From NCBI GenBank assembly GCA_963924555.1, contig OZ004594.1, forward strand, positions 3,069,563-3,133,562: DNA of 64,000 nt. The letters run 5' to 3'. This document shows positions 23,936-35,700 of the stretch, one piece after another (the first letter of the stretch is position 1; each line of letters starts with the position of its first letter). The notes beneath the pieces were generated by a model. It ran no database searches. It saw nothing but the letters and a program-made list of their open reading frames with translations, and was not told where the DNA came from. Source of the stretch: Crambe crambe (taxonomy: Eukaryota > Porifera > Demospongiae > Poecilosclerida > Crambeidae). The translations under genes and the position numbers were made by a program.

Positions 23936-24698
23936 AAAATGAAGAGCCCTGAAAAACCAGCACTCTGCCTTCTCAGGATTTAGTTTGAAAGATTCGTGTC
24001 TGGACAGCAACAAGAGGAGAGTAAGTAATGGCACATTGTAAATGGTCATAAATGATCATTGCCCTTACCTTGATTCACTAAACATTATTGCCTCAGATAC
24101 TTCTTTATTTCACTGTGGACCTGTCTAGCTCATAAGAAGGACCCTATGTACATATTGGTCACATGACAGAGGAGAATGGTTAAGACTACTTACTAGAGGG
24201 AATGCCATATCACCTGGAAGACGTATGGTCACAGGGGAAAGAATGACCACATCAATGATCACCTGGAGGAGGAGATTATAAACACAAGTAAAATGAGTCC
24301 ATACTAACACTTACCACATTTCATTACTGTGTTTAGTACTTGTGTGTTATGTAGTTTCAATAAGAGGGAGCTAGTACATAGAGCTATAGCAACAGAGTAT
24401 GATGGAATAAAAATAACAGAGAAATTAATCAGATTGTTCAAGGATATAGGGAAAGGACTAGCTAGTATGACTCTGAAAAAATATGAGCATGGAAGGATAA
24501 TAAAATACATGAAACTGAAAATGCAATATTCAATGATTCTTTTCTTCCTTTCTTTCTTTCTTTCATGAAGTTATGATTTGAAAATCACACAAAAATGAGT
24601 AGCAAGATAATTAGTAACCGAGAACTATAAAATAAAATGGAAAAATAAATAATGAGATACACACTAGAGGATATTAACAAAGAAGCAAAGGACACAAG
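23936..24698. other. 3' flank of copy 3, gene-free
   Basis: A shortened version of the 13.2-14.6 kb flank, including a GTCACATGAC-like cluster (24150-24270), a CTTTCTTTC tract near 24550 and AT-rich sequence. No coding signal beyond the copy 3 stop at 24699. Confidence 0.55.
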
Positions 24699-25123
24699 CT
24701 AGCTATAACCATACAAGATAAAGAAGAGGAGACACCCAAATGAAATTAACAAAAGCTGTACTAACAAAAATTTTTTTATATTTATTGTATTTTTTTTGGC
24801 AGGGGTAGGGGTAGAGGGTATGGAAGAAAGAACTTTGGGTTTAGGTGCATTATACTGAAAGAGTGAGATTGTCTTGAGTTTGTTGCAGAGCTGACCATAC
24901 GTGGCTCCTTCCTTGGAAGACCACTTCTTCAGCATGAGGAGGGCTTGATCTTCCTCTTCTGTCTTCACTTCTTCTATCTCCTCACTGGTCAGGGAGAGAA
25001 GGCAGGCCAGGGATGACCACTTGGATCCTACCACTCCAGAAAATAACTCCAGAAACTCAACATCAGGTGTAATGGTTTGAAGCTTTGGGTCAAGTAGCTT
25101 TTTCTGGAGTTGAATGTGGTCAC

Positions 25124-25190
25124 CTGTAGAATGAAATGCGCATGCAGCCGTGTATAGCCATGTAGCATATTTATTGTCATAAAGACTCAC
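25124..25190 (-). other. 67-nt intron of copy 3
   Basis: Donor GTGAGT after AAATACA, acceptor TTCTACAG before GTGACCAC. The junction gives K-Y-S-D-H-I-Q, matching copy 4. If unspliced, translation would end after EEKYSESL and lose the second Death domain and the membrane tail. Confidence 0.8.
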
Positions 25191-28100
25191 TGTATTTCTC
25201 TTCAATTTCATTTGCTAGGGCTCCCATGTCTATTGTCCTCAGTGCCTTCACAAGGTGCCACCAGCATGGAGGATCAAGAGAAGAGTTCATCCATCCTCTC
25301 ACCAGTTCTCTCCTCCTTCTGTCAGTATCTGTAGGATAGTCCACTTCTATGGCATCAAGGACACCTCTGGGTATTTCAAGCTCAAGACCAAGGTCATACA
25401 ATTTTCTGACTAAATTTATGAGATGATGGAGAATAGTGTGAAATTCAATAGGGAACAAACTGTTCCAATGAGTGAGCTTACGCATGCATGAAAAATTAGT
25501 ACGTTTCATCTTTCTCTTCCCTTTTATACTAATAATCTCTCTTTTCTCCTCTAGAGATGTCAGGACCCTCTCCACATCACTCATGGCAAAGAAGTTGTCT
25601 TCACTGAGGTAGTCATCCTGTTGAGTGGAGTCAAGCAGAAAGAACTGAGGTCTGATGGAGTAACAGAACTCTTTCATGGTCTCCATCACACAACCAACTA
25701 TGCTATTGAAGACACTAATGCAATTTTCTACTGCATCTCTCTCACTTTTGGTGATGACTACCATTCCCTTATTGATGTTCACCATCTCCACCATGCACTC
25801 CACCCCTTCTTCCATCAGCCAATGCACACCAGTCTTCCACATGGTGCAGCGACGCTGAAAGTGCTGATGATGATCAGCTGCTACACATTCTGATGGATGA
25901 GTGAGGGTGAACCTGAAGACTATTCTGAGGAGAAGGACATGGAGGAAGCGTGGGGGGAAGTAGTCATAAGGATCAGTGCACTGTGCAAGCCACCCAATAC
26001 TGTAACTGAGGTCAGGAGGTGTGGTCCATGACACTTCACTCTTATCTTCTCTACAGAGAACAGGAAAGAACAAGGAAGACTGAGGACTAGATGAAGTGTC
26101 CTGTGGTGTGGAAATTAACAGACCTATATCTCTGTGCTTGATTTCTTGGCAGTACTGAAGATGAACAAGGCATTCCTTTGTGATGTAAGAAGGTAAGAGC
26201 TCCTGGAGGAGATTTTCAGGGATGATTCCAATATTGAGAGAAGGAACATATCCACGTTTACTAATTATTGAATCCTTGGAAAACATGGCTTTATGCACTC
26301 TATTAGTGAGTTGAGATGTATTTAATATTATGTGGTAATCATGCTTAGTTCTGCCTCCTATCAGTAATAAAATACCAACCTCATGGAGCTCAAGCAGTAT
26401 GGGGTGCAATAATTCAGCTTTATTGGGAAGGTGTACCCCAGAGTCCTCTATGTGGGATACTAATGTACTGACAGAACAAGCAGTGACATTGCTGAAATCT
26501 TTCTCCAATAACCCTAAAAGAATGCTTGCTTCAAAGGAAAGTTCATATTGAGGTGATTCACCAGTTAATTTTTTAAGTTTATTCTGGACCTCACTTATGT
26601 TTTTAGAACCTGGTTTACAACAGTCTAGCATGAAATATGCAGTATTTTGCATCTCACTGGTATTGAGAAGTGATTTTAGAAATCCATTTTTTATGGTTAA
26701 GATTTCTTTAGTCACTAAATCTGAATGACTCCCGATCACAATGAGGGAGGGCTCATCTATGAACTTCTGGTATTTTATGAATGTGAACCAATAGTGCAGT
26801 GTATTCTCAATAGCAGAATAATCATCTCTTAAATCTGTCACTATAATGAATATGTTGTCACCATATCTTGAGGAAGCAAGATTCTCAAGTATAGCAGCAT
26901 GTGAGGAGTAGTACTCAGGGTCTCCGGCAAAGTCATAGAACTGGACTCTCCCATAGTGTTTACTGGTATAAATACTAGGGACTATACCAGCAGTGTGAGG
27001 GGGTACAGTGGATTCAGATACCCTCCAAAAAGATTCGAAGTAGCCCTCTCTTTTAAGTGATTCAATAAGGGAGCTCTTCCCTGCCCCAGGATTACCAATG
27101 ATAAATAACTTGGTTATATGTTGTGCACCTGAGTATTTCTTCTTTGCACGCTCTTGCATGCCATGATAGTCAACCAGTGTTTTATCTCGATTCTGTTTCA
27201 TGTACTCATCAATTAGTAATTTAGCATCACCTTTTGCTAAGTCCTTTGGAGTCTCTCCTGAATTATTTCTTATCAGAATTGGAGCATTTTTTTGAAGTAA
27301 TACCTCAATACATTTGGTATGGCCAAGAGATGAACAAATATGAAGGGGAGTATTACCATCATTGTCTAATACTAAGGGGGATGTGAATTTATCAACTAAT
27401 AAAAGTATAACCTCTTCTTTACCTGCCACATGGAGTGGTGTGCTATTTTCATCATCTCTAGCATCGATATCAGCCTTGTGGTCTCGTATCAGAGTTTGAA
27501 CTAGGCTAACATTACCTCCCTTGCATGCTGAATGTAACAAAGACCGACCTAAATGATCTTTGACATTAATGTCACAACCCACATCATTAATTAAAAACAG
27601 TGCAACCTCTTTTTTCCCACCCAATGCTGCCATATGGAGTGGTGTGTTATTTTCATTATCCCTAGCATTGATATCAGCCTTGTAGTCTCGTATCAGAGTT
27701 CGAACTAGGCTAACATTACCTCCATAGCATGCTGAATGTAACAAAGACCGACCAAAAACACCTTTGACATTAATGTCACAACCCATCTCATTAATCAAAA
27801 ACAGTGCAACCTCTCTTTTCCCACCCTCTGCTGCCTCATGGAGTGGTGTGTTATCGTCATCATCCAATGCATTGATATCAGCCTTGTGGTCTCGTATCAG
27901 AGTTTGAACTAGGCTAACGTTACCTCCATTGCATGCAATATGTAACAAGGACCGACCAAAACCATCTTTGACATTGATGTCACAGCCAATTTCATTGATT
28001 AAAAACAATGTAACCTCTTTTTTTCCACCCAATGCTGCCACTTGGAGTGGTGTGATATTTTTATCATCTCTAGCATTGATATCAGCCATGTAATCTTGTA

Positions 28101-28509
28101 TCAGAGTTTGAACTAGGCTAACATTACCTCCATTGCATGCAGTATGTAATAAAGACCGACCTTTATAACCTTTGATATTAATGTCACTACCCACATCATT
28201 AATTAAAAACAATGCAACCTCTTTTTTTCCACCCAATGCTGCCACATGGAGTGGTGTGTTATTATTATCATCCCTAGCATTGATATCAGCCTTGTGGTCT
28301 CGTATCAGAGTTTGAACTAGGCTAACATCACCTCCAATACATGCTTTATGTAACAAAGACCGACCTAAACCACCTTTGACATTAATATCACAACCCACCT
28401 CATTAATTAAAAACAATGCAACCTCTTTTTTCCCACCCAATGCTGCCACATGGAATGGTGTGTCATTTTCATCATCCCTAGCATTGATATCAGCCTTGTG
28501 GTCTCGTAT

Positions 28510-31500
28510 CAGAGTTTGAACTAGGCTAACATCACCTCCAATACATGCTTTATGTAACAAAGACCGACCTAAACCACCTTTGACATTAATATCACAACCC
28601 ACCTCATTAATTAAAAACAATGCAACCTCTTTTTTCCCACCCAATGCTGCCACATGGAATGGTGTGTCATTTTCATCATCCCTAGCATTGATATCAGCCT
28701 TGTGGTCTCGTATCAGAGTTTGAACTAGGCTAACATTACCTCCATTGCATGCAGTATGTAATAAAGACCGACCTTTATAACCTTTGATATTAATGTCACT
28801 ACCCATATCATTAATTAAAAACAATGCAACCTCTTTTTTTCCACCCAATGCTGCCACATGGAGTGGTGTGTTATTATCATCATCCCTAGCATTGATATCA
28901 GCCTTGTGGTCTCGTATCAGAGTTTGAACTAGGCTAACATTACCTCCACTGCATGCAGTATGTAATAAAGACCGACCTTTATAACCTTTGATATTAATGT
29001 CACTACCCACATCATTAATTAAAAACAATGCAACCTCTTTTTTTCCACCCAATGCTGCCACATGGAGTGGTGTGTAATTTTCATCATCACTAGCATTGAT
29101 ATCAGCCTTGTGGTCTCGTATCAGAGTTTGAACTAGGCTAACATTACCTCCACTGCATGCAGTATGTAATAAAGACCGACCTTTATAATCTTTGATATTA
29201 ATGTCACTACCCACATCATTAATTAAAAACAATACAACCTTTTTTTCCCCACCCAATGCTGCCACATGGAGTGGTGTGTAATTTTCATCATCCCTAGCAT
29301 TGATATCAGCCTTGTGGTCTCGTATCAGAGTTTGAACTAGGCTAACATTACCTCCATTGCATGCTTTATGTAACAAAGACCGACCTAAACCACCTTTGAC
29401 ATTAATATCACAACCCACCTCATTAATTAAAAACAATGCAACCTCTTTTTTTCCACCCAATGCTGCCACATGGAGTGGTGTGTTATTATCATCATCCCTA
29501 GCATTGATATCAGCCTTGTGGTCTCGTATCAGAGTTTGAACTAGGCTAACATTACCTCCACTGCATGCAGTATGTAATAAAGACCGACCTTTATAACCTT
29601 TGATATTAATGTCACTACCCACATCATTAATTAAAAACAATGCAACCTCTTTTTTTCCACCCAATGCTGCCACATGGAGTGGTGTGTAATTTTCATCATC
29701 CCTAGCATTGATATCAGCCTTGTGGTCTCGTATCAGAGTTTGAACTAGGCTAACATTACCTCCACTGCATGCAGTATGTAATAAAGACCGACCTTTATAA
29801 TCTTTGATATTAATGTCACTACCCACATCATTAATTAAAAACAATACAACCTTTTTTTCCCCACCCAATGCTGCCACATGGAGTGGTGTGTAATTTTCAT
29901 CATCCCTAGCATTGATATCAGCCTTGTGGTCTCGTATCAGAGTTTGAACTAGGCTAACATTACCTCCATTGCATGCTTTATGTAACAAAGACCGACCTAA
30001 ACCACCTTTGACATTAATATCACAACCCACCTCATTAATTAAAAACAATACAACCTTTTTTTCCCCACCCAATGCTGCCACATGGAGTGGTGTGTTATTA
30101 TTATCATCCCTAGCATTGATATCAGCCTTGTGGTCTCGTATCAGAGTTTGAACTAGGCTAACATCACCTCCAATACATGCTTTATGTAACAAAGACCGAC
30201 CTAAACCACCTTTGACATTAATATCACAACCCACCTCATTAGTTAAAAACAATGCAACCTCTTTTTTCCCACCCAATGCTGCCACATGGAGTGGTGTGTA
30301 ATTTTCATCATCCCTAGCATTGATATCAGCCTTGTGGTCATGTATCAGAGTTTGAACTAGGTTAACATTACCTCCATTGCATGCTTTATGTAACAAAGAC
30401 CGACCTAAACCACCTTTGACATTAATATCACAACCCACCTCATTAATTAAAAACAATACAACCTTTTTTTTCCCACCCAATGCTGCCACATGGAGTGGTG
30501 TGTTATTATTATCATCCCTAGCATTGATATCAGCCTTGTGGTCTCGTATCAGAGTTTGAACTAGGCTAACATTACCTCCATTGCATGCAGTATGTAATAA
30601 AGACCGACCTTTATAACCTTTGATATTAATGTCACTACCCACATCATTAATTAAAAACAATGCAACCTCTTTTTTTCCACCCAATGCTGCCACATGGAGT
30701 GGTGTGTAATTTTCATCATCCCTAGCATTGATATCAGCCTTGTGGTCTCGTATCAGAGTTTGAACTAGGCTAACATTACCTCCACTGCATGCAGTATGTA
30801 ATAAAGACCGACCTTTATAATCTTTGATATTAATGTCACTACCCACATCATTAATTAAAAACAATACAACCTTTTTTTCCCCACCCAATGCTGCCACATG
30901 GAGTGGTGTGTCATTTTCATCATCCCTAGCATTGATATCAGCCTTGTGGTCTCGTATCAGAGTTTGAACTAGGCTAACATCACTTCCAATACATGCTGAA
31001 TGTAACAAAGACCGACCTAAACCACCTTTGACATTAATATCACAACCCACCTCATTAATTAAAAACAATGCAACCTCTTTTTTTCCACCCAATGCTGCCA
31101 CATGGAGTGGTGTGTAATTTTCATCATCCCTAGCATTGATATCAGCCTTGTGGTCATGTATCAGAGTTTGAACTAGGCTAACATTACCTCCATTGCATGC
31201 TTTATGTAACAAAGACCGACCTAAACCACCTTTGATATTAATATCACAACCCACCTCATTAATTAAAAACAATACAACCTTTTTTTCCCCACCCAATGCT
31301 GCCACATGGAGTGGTGTGTCATTTTCATCATCCCTAGCATTGATATCAGCCTTGTGGTCTCGTATCAGAGTTGAACTAGGCTAACATCACCTCCAATACA
31401 TGCTTTATGTAACAAAGACCGACCTAAACCACCTTTGACATTAATATCACAACCCACCTCATTAATTAAAAACAATGCAACCTCTTTTTTCCCACCCAAT

Positions 31501-32497
31501 GCTGCCACATGGAATGGTGTGTCATTTTCATCATCCCTAGCATTGATATCAGCCTTGTGGTCTCGTATCAGAGTTTGAACTAGGCTAACATTACCTCCAT
31601 TGCATGCAGTATGTAATAAAGACCGACCTTTATAACCTTTGATATTAATGTCACTACCCATATCATTAATTAAAAACAATGCAACCTCTTTTTTTCCACC
31701 CAATGCTGCCACATGGAGTGGTGTGTTATTATCATCATCCCTAGCATTGATATCAGCCTTGTGGTCTTGTATCAGAGTTTGAACTAGGCTAACATTACCT
31801 CCACTGCATGCAGTATGTAATAAAGACCGACCTTTATAACCTTTGATATTAATGTCACTACCCACATCATTAATTAAAAACAATGCAACCTCTTTTTTTT
31901 CCACCCAATGCTGCCACATGGAGTGGTGTGTAATTTTCATCATCCCTAGCATTGATATCAGCCTTGTGGTCTCGTATCAGAGTTTGAACTAGGCTAACAT
32001 TACCTCCACTGCATGCAGTATGTAATAAAGACCGACCTTTATAATCTTTGATATTAATGTCACTACCCACATCATTAATTAAAAACAATACAACCTTTTT
32101 TTCCCCACCCAATGCTGCCACATGGAGTGGTGTGTAATTTTCATCATCCCTAGCATTGATATCAGCCTTGTGGTCTCGTATCAGAGTTTGAACTAGGCTA
32201 ACATTACCTCCATTGCATGCTTTATGTAACAAAGACCGACCTAAACCACCTTTGACATTAATATCACAACCCACCTCATTAATTAAAAACAATACAACCT
32301 TTTTTTCCCCACCCAATGCTGCCACATGGAGTGGTGTGTTATTATTATCATCCCTAGCATTGATATCAGCCTTGTGGTCTCGTATCAGAGTTTGAACTAG
32401 GCTAACATCACCTCCAATACATGCTTTATGTAACAAAGACCGACCTAAACCACCTTTGACATTAATATCACAACCCACCTCATTAGTTAAAAACAAT
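28510..32497 (-). repeat. Nested higher-order repeats in the copy 3 ankyrin array
   Basis: A block of nine 204-bp units at about 28510-30280 recurs as six units at 31365-32497; the difference is one 612-bp three-unit set that is present twice in the first block. Both blocks share rare variants such as CCCATATCATT and CATTAGTTAA. The first block keeps the uninterrupted form of the retrotransposon target. Either a recent segmental duplication or two haplotypes joined in assembly. Confidence 0.75.
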
Positions 32498-32775
32498 TGT
32501 TAGGGATCTACTACCCCTATCACAATGGGTCCACTTGTCGACTGGCTATGAAGCTAACAATAGTCAAGTTTTGAGAATAAATATCTTTTCAAGCAAAAGT
32601 GAACCAGAAAACAAAAGAATGAATTTGCTCTCTTATATTAGCAAGATGATCTAATCATAGAATCATGTGAGGATGAGCATAAAGCTTAACTCAAAATGTG
32701 CTGATTGTGTGTTAATGTTGTTTGTCCATGTCCTGCATTCTGTCCTATGTAACTGTTAGGGGTGTATCCCTAACA
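32498..32775 (-). repeat. 3' LTR of the gypsy element
   Basis: 278 bp, the left LTR on the plus strand. The gag-pol stop codon lies inside it (frame ends at 32745). In element sense it has a TATA-like AATATAAGAG (about 32630-32640). Confidence 0.95.
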
Positions 32776-35700
32776 CTCCCCTCCCCTTCTTCTGGACTGA
32801 CATCGTCAGTCCGTTCAGTGTCTTCTCCCCAACTCTGTCTGGATAGGCCATCGGCGTTACCGTGGATTTTTCCTGGTCGATGCATGACGGTGAAGCTAAA
32901 TGGCTGAAGAGCGAGTGCCCACCTGGTTAGCCGTCCATTTGAATTTTTCATGGTGTGCAAGAACTTCAGAGCTCCATGGTCAGTCTGAATAACAAACTGT
33001 CGCCCCAGCAGGTAGACTGCATAGTGTTTGAGGGAATTCACAATAGCCAAACATTCCTTTTCTGTTGTGGAGTACTTGATTTCCCTTGGCAATAGTTTTC
33101 TAGAATAGAAAGCGACTGGGTGGTCTGTACCTGTGTTGTCTCTCTGGCTGAGAACTGCTCCGATTCCCTTGTCCGAGGCATCTGTCTGGAGCCAAAATGG
33201 TTTGGTATAGTCTGGGCAGACTAGAATAGGTTCTTTCTGTAGACTGAGTTTGAGCTTGTTGAAGGCTGTCTGGTGCTGTGGTTGCCACCTCACTTTGGCT
33301 GGAGCAATGTTCTTGGTGAGGTCTGTGAGACAAGCAGAAATTTCAGCGAAGTTGGGAATAAATTTTCTGTAATAGCCGACCAATCCAAGGAATGCTCTGA
33401 CATCTTTTTTTGTTTGGGGTACTTTGAAGTCACGGATAGCTTCTACCTTTGCAGTCTCTGGTCGGACTAGGCCACATCCTACAATATGACCCAGGTACGA
33501 GCATTCTCTCATGGCAAATTGACACTTCTTACGCTTGACAGTTAGGCCAGCCCTGGAGAGCCTATCAAAGACATCTCTGATGTGTTTCAGGTGGCTGTCC
33601 CAGTCTCTGCTGAAGATGATCACATCATCCAAATAAGCGGCTGCATACTTGCAGCAATCTCCAAGGATTCGGTCCATCATCCTTTGAAAGGTTGTGGGTG
33701 CTCCCTTCAAGCCAAAGGGCATGGCTCTAAACCGGTACTTGCCAAAGGGAGTGGTGAAGGCTGTCTTCTCCCTGTCCATTTCAGCCACTGGGACTTGGTA
33801 ATATCCCTTTGTCAAATCCAAGGTAGTGATGTAAACTGCATCTCCCAAGTTTTCTATGAGTTCGTCCACACGGGGCATCTGGTAGGTGTCATCTGAGGTT
33901 ACTGAATTTAGCTTCCGGTAGTCTATGCACAGTCTGATTGTTCCATCCTTCTTTTTCACTGGCACAATGGGTGAGGCCCAAGGACTGTCGGAGGGCTCAA
34001 TGACTCCAAGTTTTAGCATTGATTGTATTTCTTGCCTTACTTGTCCTTGCCAAGCCATAGGAACTCTGTAGGGGTGTTGGTGAATTGGTCGTGTATCACC
34101 TGTAGGTATTGTATGTTCAGCCATATCTGTCAATCCTGGGGTGTTGCTCAGGGTAGCTGTGACTTCTCCAAGTAGCTGCTGTAGCTCGTCGTTCTGCTGG
34201 GGTGATAGGTTGGCATTGATCACAGTTTCTCCAACCAATTCTGTGTCCAGCATGTATAGCTGAAGTTCCCCTTCATCATCATCCTCGGCCTCTTGAGCCA
34301 CCATCACGTTCATCACATTAGTAGGAGTCGTCCACTTCTTGAGCATGTTCACATGGAACTGTCTGGTCTTCTTTTTCCTCTCCGGCGTCTCAATCCTGTA
34401 GGAAACTGGTGATACTTGTTCAAGGATGGTGTATGGTCCATGCCATTGAGCTGAGAGCTTGTCTTGTCCATCTGGTATGAGGGCTAACACTTGTGTGCCT
34501 ACCTCGAAGTGTCGATCACGAGCCTTTTGGTCATACCATTTCTTGCTGGCCGCCTTGGATTTTGCTTCAGTTTCTTTTGCAATCTCTGCTGTCTCCAGGA
34601 GCTTCTCTTGTAAGCGGAGAACAAACGAAACAATGGACTCTGGTGTTTTCTCCTTTCCTGTCCATTGTTCTTTTACAATGGTAAGTGGGCCTCTGACCTG
34701 TCTTCCAAACATCAGCTCGAAGGGACTGAATCCTGTAGCTGAGTGGGGAGTATCTCTGTAAGCAAAACAGGCGTATGGCAGCCATCTGTCCCATTCTTTC
34801 GATGCTGGGCATGTCTTCCGTAACATGGCCTTCAGAGTTGCATGAAATCGTTCAAGCATTCCATCTGTTTGTGGATGGTAGGGTGATGTGCGAATGTGCT
34901 TGACCTGGAGCAGGTTGAAGACTGCTGCCATCAGGGTAGACATAAAATTTGAGCCCTGATCACTGAGGATCTCATCTGGTATACCAAGTCTTGTGAAAAT
35001 CTGGCATAGAGCATCTGCCACTGTCTCCGCGTCTATCTTCTTGAGTGGTACTGCCTCAGCATAGCGAGTGGCAAAATCCATGAAGGTTAAGATATATTTG
35101 AAACCTGTCGTAGTACGCCTCAGTGGGCCAACAATGTCCATCGCCACTCGCTTGAACGGTTGGTCTATCACAGGCAAAGGTATCAGTTCTGCCTTCTTCT
35201 GCAGGGTCTTGTTGCCCTTTTGACATTCTTGGCATTCTCTGCACCATCTGGAAACGTCTGCTCCAAGTTTCGGCCAGTAGAACTGTTGTAGGATTTTCTC
35301 CTGCGTCTTCTTGGTACCGAAATGACCTGCCATTGGTGCTCTGTGTGCTAGTTTGAATATCCACGACCTGTATCTAGCAGGTACCACAATTTGAGTAAAT
35401 GTTTCATCTTGCTTGTTAGTGCTAACATGGAGTAAAACACCATCTTCCACCATGAATGTAGAGTCTTTATCTGACTGAGCTTGTGTCCACAGGTCCTGAA
35501 GAGTTTCGTCCTGTTTCTGGGCTACCTTCAGTTGCTCTGTCCCGACCTTTTCCATGCCATCTTCAGCCAACAAAGTGCTTTGGAAACATTTTGCTCTCTC
35601 TCGTTTCTGGGATTTGGTTTGTTTCTGTTTTTCTGGTCTTGGGGGTAAGAACATGTCGTCTGAAAAATTGGGTAGCTCTTCCACGTCTTCTTTTAACTCC

